Below, in pieces: positions 21,966 to 33,582 of a stretch of DNA of 64,000 nt. How positions within the stretch are numbered: position 1 is the first letter of the stretch; each line of letters starts with the position of its first letter. Position numbers and translations under genes: made by a program. The notes beneath the pieces are model-generated. The model ran no database searches. It saw only the letters and a program-made list of their open reading frames with translations, and was not told where the DNA came from. Source of the stretch: Brienomyrus brachyistius (Eukaryota > Chordata > Actinopteri > Osteoglossiformes > Mormyridae); NCBI RefSeq assembly GCF_023856365.1, contig NC_064534.1, forward strand, positions 10,064,536 through 10,128,535, written 5' to 3'.

Positions 21966-23932
21966 TCCGTAAATATACTTTAAACGGCTGTCATGTGAAT
22001 GGTGTGACCTTGTAGATCCTACCCGTAGCGTTGTTTCTTCACGCTGCTATTGTGACAAAGCTTCTACAGTAACTAAACCTACGAGTTAAATATTCCAGAA
22101 GTTTTACTGTGTCTGAATTTTAAAAGCACGAAATAGCTGCTGGGTTTTCATTCTCTGAGTGTTATCTAGACAGCAGTTGACCAGCATTGCACTTGGATGT
22201 GTAAGGATTAAATTATAAACTGTAACAGGCGCGGGGGATCGAAACCTGCCCTTAGAGCCGGACGGAGGTACAGGAGAGGGCAGCTAAACAGGCAGGAGGA
22301 CTGGGCTCATTTGCTCATTTTTAATCTTTCTGAAGTTTGTTTGCCTTTTAAAACCCAAACCCTACAGCAAAGCATGTTCTACGACGACTTAAGGCACCGT
22401 CAGCATACTTCAAACGCCACGATTTTCCTGACATCCGCCCAGATCACGCTATTTAAATCCTAAGGAGGTCAGCTGGGCTTCATTACCTAAGATGTATGTT
22501 GGCTCTGAGATGGTGATCGGTTGCCATGGAGACATGCCTGACCACTTGAACCCATCCCCTTGCCATCAATCTGATTCACACTGGCCCAGTTATACTGGCA
22601 ATAGCAAAAACAGGTTATTCATGTGGTCTCTGAAGGACAGTAATGATATATATTACATCCATGCCAGTACCGTTTCCCAGACTTGTCCATGCCTGATCAT
22701 TTTGACCCATTATCATCCTTGCTGACTTCCTGCTTCCAGTCTAGTTAGTGTTTTCTAGACTTTTGCATAGATATGTCACCCTGTTCTGCTCCAGTCTTTC
22801 AACAGAACCTCAGGCCGTATAGATATCTCCTTCAAAGGGTTTTGAGTATTAGGGGTAATTTATATTCTGCCTCTGTATCTCTGCTGCTGTGTTCGCCTGT
22901 TGGTCAGTGAGGTCCAGAGAGATTAGTCAATTTCTTTTATGAGGCCACTGACACTAATCTGTGTTTCTCCAGTTGACTAAAAATAAAACATTTACTTTTT
23001 AAAACATGGTTTCAACAATCAGCAGTTCCCCCCGCATTTGTGTGACAACCTGACATTCTGTTTATACATTTTAACCGTTTATCCGATTATGTCATTGTGA
23101 ACAGCGGCAGGAATGGGGAATATTTCTGGACGGATGCATGGAGCGATGTCAGATCATATAAGCAATATGTCTCTGGTCTTTGGATGGTAAAGGAAACTCG
23201 AAAAATGGCAAATGACCAAGGGACAAAGAACGCCCTCCAGACACAGACACACACACACAGAGTTGGGTTCAAATTTTCATCTGTATTCTGAAATGCATGA
23301 AGCAGCAGCATGAACCTAAATCTGCTAGTTTTTACTCATGATTCTGCTGCTTCTCTGTTGTCTGGACTCCACTCACACGACTGGTAGACCGCCAGTGGCA
23401 GGAAGTGATGTCGAAGACAATGATGACTGTTTTGCTTTATATATGGGCAAAAAACTTTTTCCTGAAAACACTTGGGTAGAACAAACTTCCTGTCATGGAT
23501 CTTAAATTCGTATACATGTGCGCAACGGTGTAATTAAAATGACGAAACGCATAAAGGAAATGAAATAAAGCAAATGTTGATTCTGTCATAATAAAATTTA
23601 AGTTCAAATTCAACTGCCATATATACAGTATGTTAACTATTTTACAAACTATTATAGCCACAAATCACAAGTCAATGAATGTGACAGTTCTGAGAATTAC
23701 AATAACGATTATTATAGGTTAAGCACGCATAATGAAAAACTGCCAGTCAGTAGTTCATGTTTGTCTTATTCATTTATCGCTCATATATTTTTGGGCTTTA
23801 AGTTAATGTTTCTTTGAGTAAGACTGTAACTGAGATGAAGGTAATGAGAGATATACTTGCCAGCAGCATATTAACTACACAAAATAAACTGTCTTTATTT
23901 GGTATGAGCACTTGTGTATACAGTAGTTTGAC

Positions 23933-23934
<2 letters not shown>
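21966..23934. other. Unassigned sequence
   Basis: A short (CA)n lies near 23245-23261. At 22520-22533 GTTGCCATGGAGAC resembles an RFX X-box but is off by one base in its right half. No gene or repeat family. Confidence 0.45.

Positions 23935-23974
<40 letters not shown>
23935..23974. repeat. (TA)n microsatellite
   Basis: About 20 uninterrupted TA units. Such self-complementary tracts can extrude cruciforms. Confidence 0.95.
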
Positions 23975-23978
<4 letters not shown>

Positions 23979-25090
23979 TGAAAAAAACAAACAAGTGATT
24001 TCTGAGAAATTGCAGCTGAGCTTTTCAGAAGGTGCGGTTCAGGACGGGGAAGAGGCTCTGCACAGACATGGCGATGTAAGTCTTTACGAGCCGACGCTTG
24101 GCCAGTAAGACTTCAGACAGCGTGAGGGATGGAACTCTCCATCTGCCCTGAAACATCAGGGTTTTTCAAGATATATAAAAGATGTGTAGCTGCCGCTTTT
24201 AGTGTATTAGCTGCCTCTACTGGCGGTTATCGTTCGATTAAAGCCGCACTGCTTGCGAAGAAAAAAATATGATGAAAATGTAAAGAATTCATGTAGACAA
24301 AGGCATGACGTATCAGACTGACAATAGCGTCACAAAAACAGTGCCTCGGTTGTTTTCCTGGCTGCAATAATGCATCATTCTCTGCTCATTTGGCACCCTG
24401 AGTGGTGGTGTGGCCAGTAATGTAAAGACGCTGGGCATCAGCATACTTACCAGGAAAATGCATATCTGAGTAGGAAGTTCCCCGGGCTGATATTTAAAAG
24501 GGAACTGATTTAAAAGCCTTCAAGAAAGAACATGGCCAAATTGCCTCAGTAAATTTCCTGAGTAAACAGTGTAACCACTGTTAAATATCCTCTGCTTAAA
24601 GTACCAATCAAAATAATTTGCATCCATGAAGATCTTGGACATGTAACTGCAGGCTGAGGTTGCTTCCCTGGCTAAGCTGACCTCCTGCATGTCATTGGGC
24701 CAACACTGGCATTTCTCTGAAGCTTAGATGGTTGCCCTCATCTGCTCAAACCCTGGTTGGCCAGACCTTCCGTCCCCCTTTCCTCGCTGGGAAGTGAGAG
24801 CTCATCAGTGCATTTAGAGACCTTAGCAGTGTTCTCTCTTTTCCCAGGGACACAGGCTCCTGCCGTGAGCTCTGTGGAAATATCCAGCCTGACTGAGTCA
24901 CTTCACTGGGACAGCTATTTTGTTTGTAGACTGTCTGTGTTATTATAAACACTCAAATCGAGCTCAACTAATTATATATTTTTGACTTTTGTTGATTGAC
25001 TTTTAGTGGAGCACACCGCAGTAGCCATGGCATTCCACGACGGCCCATTCAGTGTATCAGCATTTTTCATGTGCGGAATATGTTTAAAGG
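23975..25090. other. Unassigned sequence
   Basis: No gene or repeat family recognised. Confidence 0.5.
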
Positions 25091-25265
25091 CACTTCTATT
25101 TTTTGTGCAGGATTATCGTTAACAAAATCTAAAACTATTAAAAAAATATTTTTGCAAACTAAAAAAGAATAAGATATGTAAAATCAACACCAGAACTAAA
25201 CAAAAATGTATTGTTTCTCAAACTAATTGAACTGGGGAAAAATAAATAAATGATAAAAAAATAAT

Positions 25266-25272
<7 letters not shown>
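25091..25272. repeat. A-rich block, possible old dispersed repeat
   Basis: Repeated AACTAAAA-like phrases such as AAATCTAAAACTATT and GAACTAAACAAAAATG resemble the second A-rich block at 25760-25950. The two flank an AT array and the solo LTR, which may have inserted into one repeat. Compositional bias alone could also explain it. Confidence 0.35.

Positions 25273-25334
<62 letters not shown>
25273..25334. repeat. (AT)n microsatellite
   Basis: About 31 TA/AT units without interruption, the longest dinucleotide array in the window. Confidence 0.95.
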
Positions 25335-25336
<2 letters not shown>

Positions 25337-25421
25337 GTCAAACACTTTCCGTTACTGTTTTAATACTATGTTGCTAATAAGAATATCTGGAACCTGTTTT
25401 TCCCAGTTTTGAGGATATTAG

Positions 25422-25686
25422 TGTCGTGTATGGAACAGACTGGGAAAGCAGGAGCCGGGAGACGAGGGATCGGGGAAAGAGGGATTTTTTTTAGCAGACG
25501 ATAAGGCTTGGCAGACAACACAGACTTCCGACTTCAATGACCGAACTGGGGAACACATACCTAATGCAGACTTAAATACACTGGACTAATGACAACAACA
25601 AGAAACAGCTGGTAAAGACGGGGAATCCACACGAGGTTAACGAGGGGGCGTGGCACACAGAGGGAGTGGACAATCAGGGCAGGACA
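25422..25686 (-). mobile_element. Solo LTR, same family as 6210-6505, opposite strand
   Basis: On the minus strand it starts TGTCCTGCCC and ends with ACGACA, and it shares GTGTGCCACGCCCCCT, GTGTATTTAAGTC and CGGTCATTGA-type phrases in the same order as the other LTR. Plus-strand flanks are ATTAG at 25417-25421 and ATTAG at 25687-25691, a perfect 5-bp target duplication. No internal retrotransposon region is present. Divergence from the first copy is high outside the shared blocks, so they are different subfamilies or old insertions. Confidence 0.8.
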
Positions 25687-25691
25687 ATTAG

Positions 25692-26030
25692 TGCATAATG
25701 TGCACTGTGTATCCATGTATAATTCTTTCAAGATCAAACATAAAATAGCTCTACAACTTTCAGTTAATCCCTAGAAATAAGATTACTAAAAATGTAACTA
25801 AAATACAAAAAAATTTAATAGATATATGGCCACAAAATTAAAACAAATAAAACCATACTGAAAATTAACTAAATCTAAATTGGATTTAAAATAAAAATTG
25901 AAAATAATATAAAAATAAAAATATAATAAAAAATGCAACAAAAAAAAAATGTCGAATTATATTGCGATAATTATTGATATTGACTGATATGACAAAATAC
26001 CTTGATAAAATATTTTGCTCTGGGAAACAG
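25692..26030. repeat. A-rich block and small hAT-like fragment
   Basis: About 25760-25950 is dominated by AACTAAA and ATAAAAAT phrases like 25091-25272. It is followed by GCGATAATTATTGATATTG, which resembles the ends of fish hAT MITEs that carry ATCGTGATATTG-type repeats. Both assignments are tentative. Confidence 0.3.
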
Positions 26031-27200
26031 AAATGAAACCCACAGGTTATCCTTTGAAACCAAGCTTGTTTTGATCTCTCTATTTGTGCATCGAAAAGCA
26101 GGTGGGCCTAAGACAGCTTCATAGTAAACTGGGTTTAGCCCATTGCTCCACAGTAATGATAGAATGCAGGAAGAAGGGAGGCATTTACAAATTTACTGCT
26201 GGGTCCACATCATTTAGCTAAAGACCTCTCCATTTGTAAGCAAAGAAAATGGGCCATTAAATTTTAACTGCTGCTCAAAAAGTCCATTACAACTGCAAGG
26301 CTGGATTTTAATTAAAATGTTTTTTTTTTTTTTTAAAGAAAGAAGAAGAGAAAAGCCACAAAGATAAGAAAATGGCTCTATTGGAATCTAGACTAATGAA
26401 CACTTGAATTTTAATATTTAATATACATCAGAGAGTCTTGTTTAAAGTTCTTGGGTATAACAATTGCATTTAGCTATTTTGCTTGGGGATCCACAAGTGG
26501 AACTTCCCTGCAGCATGACTGCATTTAAGAAAATGCAAGAAAAAGTTTTCAAAATAAAAAAAATCCTTTGATTTAAATCCCATGGCAATTCTTTGTATAA
26601 GCAAACTATTTATCTCCCTCAATTTTAAGAATCATGTTTATGAAGAGTCATTGCTGCATTCTATGATTAACTCTAAAGCAATGATGGTTGTTATTCACAG
26701 AGAAGTAGTCATGCTCAAAATAACACTGAAATATATGTACAGTCAATGTGGACAGCGTTACCAGTGGGTTGTGGGACAGGTGTGACAGGTGCCCTGCGAT
26801 CCCATCCAGGCTGCCCCCGTGTCTTCTACCCTATTCATCAGACTCATCCATGATGGATAGTTGGTCAGGTGTCTTGGTTCCGAACATATAACAGACAAGC
26901 TTGGAAGTCTGAAACTCTTTTAGCTCAGTGAACTTGACGTGGAACACGGATCATGACAGGTGTTTCTTAGTGATCTCTTTCAGCTCCGCTTAAATCTGAA
27001 GTTCCTTCAGTCCCTCCTAACCCTTCCACGTAGTTTGCATACTCATCCAGCTTTGGATTTCCAGTGAGCTTGATACTTTTAGGAGCTTTGAGCGATTTAC
27101 CTTGAAAAATTGTTATTTTTGTTTTTATAAATATGCTTATTAAAGGGATGTGAGAAATGCTGCAATCAGGATGTGGTAAATAACCAGATAACGTTGGGAT
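26031..27200. other. Unassigned sequence
   Basis: Contains a T16 run at about 26319-26334. The phrase CCCTGCGATCCCATCCAGG at about 26793 may be a scrap of a SINE-A body. No gene. Confidence 0.45.
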
Positions 27201-27221
27201 GGGGGGGGGGGGGGGGGGGGG
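27201..27221 (+). repeat. G21 homopolymer
   Basis: 21 consecutive G residues, preceded by GGGAT. One of at least ten G/C runs of 12 or more in this window. Confidence 0.95.
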
Positions 27222-27784
27222 TGCAGGCATTTAGTGAGTGCTAAACACAAAATAATGTTTCCAACAAAACGCAAACGCACCAAAATATCTAGTTTAGGGA
27301 AATTAGGAAAATGAAGCATGAAGTCGCGGTGGAGATGTCAGGAGAAACAGTTCTGACTGCAGCATTTGCAAAGGCACTGGGGTCTTGTCAGGTTTATTGC
27401 AGACAGAAGAAAAGAAACCAACCATTTGTACTGTCAACAAAACAAGGCAGCAGTGGACTAAATGAGCAGAATGCTCTCGGTGTCCTCAGTCATCCGGATG
27501 CACCCATCTGAGACAGCTAAGCTTCCGCCTGCCTGTCTCATGTTATACGTAACTTGTTTTGACTACATGGTATGAATGGAAATCTAAGTTTGTGAAATAT
27601 CTGCAAGTAACCAGTAAGTTTTAAAATGTGCTGTGGTTGGTATGCATGCCACAGGGTAACATCGGCTTGGGAAGTCGATAGCAGCGCGTTTCCTGTTTGT
27701 AAAATACGCTTAAGACACAAGCACAGAGGGACGAGGTCTTTATGAAATCCTATAGAGAATAACTCCTTATTTAGTGACGATAAT
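27222..27784. other. Unassigned sequence
   Basis: No gene or repeat recognised. Confidence 0.5.
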
Positions 27785-27793
27785 ACCATAATC

Positions 27794-28153
27794 GGGGGCG
27801 GCATGGTGGTGCCTCACATCTCTGGAACCCGGGTTCGAGTCTCCGCCTGGGTCACATGTGTGTGGAGTTTGCATGTTCTCCCCATGTCGTCGTGGGGTTT
27901 CCTCCGGGTACTCCGGTTTCCCCCCACAGTCCAAAAACATGCTGAGGCTAATTGGAGTTACTAAATTGCCCGTAGTAATGCAGGTGTGAGTAAATGGTGT
28001 GTGAGTGTGCCCTGCGATGGGCTGACCCCCCATCCTGGGTTGTTCCCTGCCTCATGCCCATTGCTTCCGGGATAGGCTCCAGACCCCCCGGGACCCAGTA
28101 GGATAAGCGGTTTGGAAAATGGATGGATGGATGGATGGATGGATGGATGGAAG
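27794..28153 (+). mobile_element. SINE-A, young copy with 9-bp target duplication and A-box deletion
   Basis: Nearly identical to the 17632 copy through the B box, the CATGTTCTCCCC block and the GATAGGCTCC block, ending in about seven GGAT units. The flanks carry ACCATAATC at 27785-27793 and 28154-28162. Relative to the 17632 copy, 18 bp are missing between two TGC triplets in the head. This removes the A box, so this copy probably cannot be transcribed by Pol III now. Confidence 0.93.
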
Positions 28154-28162
28154 ACCATAATC

Positions 28163-28835
28163 ATGCTTGAGTAATGAGATCCTTCTCGTTTGGCTTCTGA
28201 TATATTGTAATAACTTGTATGAGATAAAACTATTAAAATTCACAGGGGGAACTTATTTTCATTGGTTCTCATGGCGGCAGAAATGGTCATGATTGGTTTG
28301 ATTTGAGCGTGAATGAGGACCATAAGATTATCATGTAGGGAACACGCAATATTTCAGAATTTTAATGGCATGAGTGCACCTTATATGTGGTGACCTGCTA
28401 CCCTGCTGGGGATGTTGCACTTCCCCCTATCCCACCCCTCATCAGACATACATTTCCAGCCAATCAGAGTGCTGCACGTTTTGCTTGAGTGAACGTGATT
28501 GGCCCTCATCATTCTGCGGTCCCCTTAGCCTCTTAATGGAGTGATCAAGTTAAGGGACTCTTCCTCCATTAATTATTTATTTGCTCTGAATGCAGTTTAA
28601 TTTCTTGCGAGTTTGATTCTCTGTGGCAACCATCAGCAATATTGATGTCTCCGCTTTCTGGAAGACCTCCATGATTGTGAAGGAAATAAATGGATACATA
28701 TAATTAAAATAAATAGATATGAAAAGATTTAATTTGGCACAATGGCAAAATGCTGCTGCAAAATGTCACTGTGGAGGGATTGGGGGCTTTTAAGGAAAAT
28801 TAAAGGGCTATAAATAGGTGAAAATCCTTTGTTAG
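28163..28835. other. Repeat-poor block; candidate conserved non-coding element
   Basis: About 28440-28830 has two inverted CCAAT-type phrases (CCAATCAGAG, GATTGGCCC) and ATTAATTATTTATTTG and TTTAATTTC segments without repeats or open frames. The composition suits a regulatory element of a developmental gene, but conservation cannot be judged from one sequence. Confidence 0.25.
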
Positions 28836-28984
28836 CTGGGGGTGGCACAGTGATTTAGTGGTAAACAGTATGACCTCCTGTTTCCCTGGGGGGTTTGTAT
28901 CTTCCTGTTTGCACAAGTTTACTTTGGTTCCCTCCCACTCAGCAAAAGCATGACAAAAGTTATGTCTCTAAATCATCTGATTGT
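28836..28984 (+). mobile_element. SINE-A 5' half, decayed, running into the minisatellite
   Basis: GGGGTGGCACAGTGATTTAGTGG matches the tRNA-like head and GTTTGTATCTTCCTGTTTG, TTGGTTCCCTCCCACTCAGC and AAAAGCATGAC match the middle of SINE-A in order. CTCTAAATCATCTGATTGTG aligns weakly to GCTAAATTGCCC. The next part of a SINE-A would be the CCCCCCATCCTGGG segment; instead the 16-bp array begins here. Confidence 0.6.
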
Positions 28985-30355
28985 GCCCCCCACCTTGGAT
29001 GCCCCCCACCTTGGATGCCCCCCGCCTTGGATGCCCCCCACCTTGGGTGCCCCCCCACCTTGGGTGCCCCCCGCCTTGGATGCCCCCCACCTTGAGTGCC
29101 CCCCACCTTGGGTGCCCCCCACCTTGAGTGCCCCCCCACCTTGAGTGCCCCCCACCTTGGGTGCCCCCCCGCCTTGGATGCCCCCCGCCTTGGATGCCCC
29201 CCACCTTGGATGCCCCCCACCTTGGGTGCCCCCCCGCCTTGGATGCCCCCCGCCTTGGATGCCCCCCACCTTGGGTGCCCCCCGCCTTGGGTGCCCCCCA
29301 CCTTGGATGCCCCCCACCTTGGATGCCCCCCGCCTTGGGTGCCCCCCCGCCTTGGATGCCCCCCGCCTTGGATGCCCCCCACCTTGGGTGCCCCCCGCCT
29401 TGGGTGCCCCCCACCTTGGATGCCCCCCGCCTTGCATTCCCCCCACCTTGGATGCCCCCCGCCTTGGATGCCCCCCACCTTGAGTGCCCCCCACCTTGAG
29501 TGCCCCCCACCTTGGGTGCCCCCCACCTTGAGTGCCCCCCACCTTGAGTGCCCCCCCGCCTTGGATGCCCCCCGCCTTGGATGCCCCCCACCTTGGGTGC
29601 CCCCCGCCTTGGATGCCCCCCACCTTGAGTGCCCCCCACCTTGGGTGCCCCCCCGCCTTGGATGCCCCCCGCCTTGGATGCCCCCCACCTTGGGTGCCCC
29701 CCGCCTTGGATGCCCCCCACCTTGAGTGCCCCCCACCTTGGGTGCCCCCCGCCTTGGATGCCCCCCACCTTGAGTGCCCCCCACCTTGAGTGCCCCCCAC
29801 CTTGGGTGCCCCCCGCCTTGGATGCCCCCCACCTTGAGTGCCCCCCCCGCCTTGGATGCCCCCCGCCTTGGATGCCCCCCACCTTGAGTGCCCCCCACCT
29901 TGGGTGCCCCCCCGCCTTGGATGCCCCCCGCCTTGGATGCCCCCCACCTTGGGTGCCCCCCACCTTGAGTGCCCCCCACCTTGGGTGCCCCCCCGCCTTG
30001 GATGCCCCCCACCTTGAGTGCCCCCCACCTTGGGTGCCCCCCGCCTTGGATGCCCCCCACCTTGAGTGCCCCCCACCTTGGGTGCCCCCCCGCCTTGGAT
30101 GCCCCCCGCCTTGAGTGCCCCCCACCTTGAGTGCCCCCCACCTTGAGTGCCCCCCCACCTTGGGTGCCCCCCCGCCTTGGATGCCCCCCACCTTGAGTGC
30201 CCCCCACCTTGGGTGCCCCCCCATCTTGGGTGCCCCCCCCGCCTTGGATGCCCCCCACCTTGGGTGCCCCCCCATCTTGGGTGCCCCCCCGCCTTGGATG
30301 CCCCCCGCCTTGGATGCCCCCCGCCTTGGGTGCCCCCCGCCTTGGGTGCCCCCCT
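28985..30355. repeat. C-rich 16-bp minisatellite, about 85 units
   Basis: Units read GCCCCCCACCTTGGGT with three main variable sites: CACC or CGCC, and GGAT, GGGT or GAGT. A few units carry a seventh C. The order of variants is not random: a six-unit string (two CGCC-GGAT, CACC-GGGT, CGCC-GGAT, CACC-GAGT, CACC-GGGT) recurs in tandem from 29557 and 29654, a 97-bp higher-order period. All three minus-strand frames stay open for 367-478 codons because 16 is not divisible by three and the unit has no stop in any of the frames. The minus strand has G6-G7 runs every 16 bp with about 10-nt loops, so quadruplex formation is possible. Confidence 0.95.
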
Positions 30356-30995
30356 TGGATGTGTCGATCCAGGTCTCTCACCTGGACTATAACCATCCCC
30401 GTGTCTGATGTGGTCCTGCCTGTCTGGGTATAACTGGAGCTTGTTGGCTGCCTCCGGTTTCTCTGCTACACTATAGTGAGCCTTTGTTAGCCGAGCAGCC
30501 TGCTGTTGAATGTCACTTTTCTCAGGTCTCTGTTTTTCACTTTGCCCCTGTTGTACAGTAGGTCTGTTAGCTGTGTGTTAGAGCTTCCGGGTTATGATTT
30601 GCATTGTGATTGTTCTCCCTGTTGGCCTAGCCAGTCCCACGCTGTACTGCCTGTGGACTGGAGTACAGGTTTGGACTGTGAAAATAAACCCTGTGTGTCT
30701 GTGGTGGGTGGGGGGGCACCCCCCTATCATCATTATACAGTGATTCCTGGGACAGGGTCCAAGCTACTGCTACCCTGCACTGGATAGGGAATTAGGGAAG
30801 CTGATAAGTCAATAATCAAATAATGCCATTTATCATACGGGTCAATTAAATCTGTAGTATAAAACACAGTGAGCTAATGAATTCCATCATATTGCCATTT
30901 TAATCATGTTTAATTAAAATTAAACTATTAAAAAGGGAACAACATCTTAGGCAAACACATCAGCAGAACAGAAGACTGCACCACACAAATGCAAT

Positions 30996-30996
<1 letters not shown>
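30356..30996. other. Unassigned sequence
   Basis: Short G/C runs near 30708-30724. No gene or repeat family recognised. Confidence 0.5.

Positions 30997-31027
<31 letters not shown>
30997..31027. repeat. (AC)n microsatellite
   Basis: About 15 AC units. Confidence 0.93.
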
Positions 31028-31030
<3 letters not shown>

Positions 31031-32689
31031 TTGGACTCCAAAATGTATTTTTTTCCCTTTGTCAAACTTTTGAGGTTTGTTTTCTCTGTTCCTCTGTTTT
31101 CTGGATTTTACCCACTTCCCATTTGTAATATTGTAACAGTAAACTCTTACCCTACACTTGCATGCCAATTAGTGCCGCTGCTGTTTGGCTCTTTGTTAGG
31201 TGCTTTTGGGCAATTTCGCTGGGTGGGGCGCTATATCAGAAACAGAATCAGCACGAAGTTTTATCGACACAGTGCTTGCAGTGACCTAGATCCGGCAGAG
31301 AAACACAAAATCTCACAGTCAAAGCGGCACCATTCAATAGTAAATAGCAAAATAAATGTGCACCATATAAAATATCTATATATTATAGTTATCGATGTAC
31401 TATTTATATAATAAGCAATAATAAAAATTATAGAGCTGACATATGCAAGCTTTGGCATTTTAAATAAGAAGATGCATGCAGTGACTATAAAATAAGCTAT
31501 CTAAAATGGGCATGTAACCATCTTCACTCTGAGAGACATGTCTTGCAAAGTTCAGGTTTTGTATCTCCTGTAAGAAAGACAAGCCAGCTGTCAGCTCCAG
31601 TGAGCACCATCAGGTGAGGTTCTGTGTGTCCGGGCCCCGTCTGTCTGTGGATCAGGGAGCTGAACCAGCCTTGTCATTTCCATGAGCACGGCCGCTTTCC
31701 CAAGCTCACCGCAGGAGAGAAACTCCTTCTGGCAGCTGTGTCACCTGTAACCCAAAGCCTAGACCCTCCCCCCGGCTGTCTGTCCTTGAGGATCAGCAGG
31801 GCAGGGCGACACACCTCTGAGCCCCGTGCTAATTGTCTGATGGTATTCAGAAGTGAACATGCATGATCACCTTCTTCAAGGGGTAACGGGAGAGCACTGT
31901 GCAGGTTTTTGATATAAACCGGAGGTTCTTCATAAATCTTCTTATAGCCCGTATGTCAGATTTTTACATTACGTTTCCATTTAGCGGGTGATTTTAACCA
32001 AAGCTACACATAACTGGGAAAACAGGGTCAGCCAGTCACTGGAGTTAATGGGGTTAAGGGATTTACTCTGGGGCCGAGAGGTGAGGTTACTCTGCCGACC
32101 ATGGCCATGTTCAGTTTGTCCAGTACAGGGTCACGTTGAGCCAGATCACAGGAAGTCTCGGACATGAGGAGGGGGGCACACAGCACCCACACATGCTATG
32201 TGCCATTTATATATGTATATGTGTGTGTGTGCATGTATATTTCCAATAACTATAATTAAAAAAAGAAAAAAGATTGTTAGAAATACTCCATAATCACCCG
32301 ATGTTACTTTAAATGAGAGATTCTCATTAACAGAAATATGTCTGTTATCTTCTTCTCATTCTCGTATAAAATAAAAATTCATTCATATATAACTATATAT
32401 AGAGAGAAAGCGAGAGAAAGAGAGAGAGAGAGAGGAACATACATATTATACATACATATAAAATATTCAATACCTTTACTAATATGGCATGAACTGCTTA
32501 CATATTTTCAGTCAGTCATCTGCTAACCTGCCGCACACTACAATACTAGGCAGTGAGTATTTTAGTACAAATTGGAATCATATAATTGGTTATGGGCTTA
32601 ATTAAACTGTGCAAGCGCCCTTCTTGGATTGGTTGTTTAAATATGGCTTGAGCACAGCTGCCTATTCGGTATGGAGTCGTATGAAGTTA
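31028..32689. other. Unassigned sequence with small simple repeats
   Basis: Includes a short (GT)n at 32217-32231 and a GA-rich tract at 32401-32434. An open frame at 31031-31411 shows no domain. No supported gene. Confidence 0.45.
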
Positions 32690-33100
32690 TTTCCCTTGTG
32701 CCAAACAAAAAATATTCCTCAAAATGTCAAAATAACAGGTTTTTAGTCCCCATAATGTAATGTATACCTGGACCACACACACACACACACACTTCCCAAT
32801 GACTAAGTAATGTTTATAATGTTTACCACACACTAGTTTTTGTATTCTGTGCTCTAAACTCAGCATAACGCTGTACTGGTAAAGGTCATGAAAGACAGAA
32901 GGGTTCATGGATTCAAGCGTTTGATTTGTTACATGCAGGGTATGCAGTCAGACTATAACCTGCCCTGAAATGTATGATGATCATCTCTGCTGTAATAATA
33001 TATAGGAAAACAGAAATGGGCATTAGGGAAAACACATTAGTGTAAAAGAAACAATATATAGTAAATATCAGGAAAGAAGGAAAGTTATTGAAAAAAATAA
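32690..33100 (+). repeat. Duplicated 0.4-kb segment, copy 1
   Basis: Matches 38905-39360 over its whole length, roughly 80% by eye. Shared landmarks in order are GTCCCCATAATGTAAT / GTCCCCACAATGTAAT, a (CA)n tract, CTTCCCAATGACT, GAAAGACAGAAGG, GATTCAAG, GTAATAATATATAG, GGGCATTAGGGAAAA and TTAGTGTAAAAGAAACAAT. The left quarter is the right half of the GTGGGGAC element; the remaining 300 bp are not in the fuller copy at 37360. It may be a longer repeat family or a local duplication. Confidence 0.85.
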
Positions 33101-33582
33101 ACCCAGAGAGCTGGGATACCAGTGTTGTCCTCAAAGCTACGTTTCATGTTATTACTGAAGGTGGTGGGTTCGTGTGTCAGCGGTGGGGACAGGGCCAGTC
33201 AAACTATGTGGCCCAGCAGCCACCAGGGGGCCCCACTATCTGATCAGCCTGTTAGAAAGGGAAGCAAGGTGACATGGGTGATACCCACTGATTTTCATTT
33301 CAATCTGATTTCAATTTGATCCAAGATTGGTATCCTGATCCTGATATTCAGTGTGGGACCCTTTCTCTTTCTCCCCGCTTATGGGCTGTCCTGTCTGGAA
33401 GTAGTTCATGTCCTGCTCCCTATAATAACATAATCATTACCTAGCAAATAAGTCGATATCTTAATGTTAAAAATGATTTTCAAAATGAAAACATTCAGAT
33501 CGGAAGAGTTGATACTGTTGTATCGATTCGCAATTCTAATAGGTAGGTTAATCAAATTTTGCTTAGGGCCCTGAAAATGGTT
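33101..33582. other. Unassigned sequence
   Basis: No gene or repeat recognised. Confidence 0.5.

Noticed and set aside
28960..30396. Long minus-strand open frames of 478, 435 and 367 codons
   Set aside because: They are three frames of the same 16-bp minisatellite. All frames are open because no frame of the unit has a stop, and the peptides are the same Gly-rich period, so there is no gene signal.
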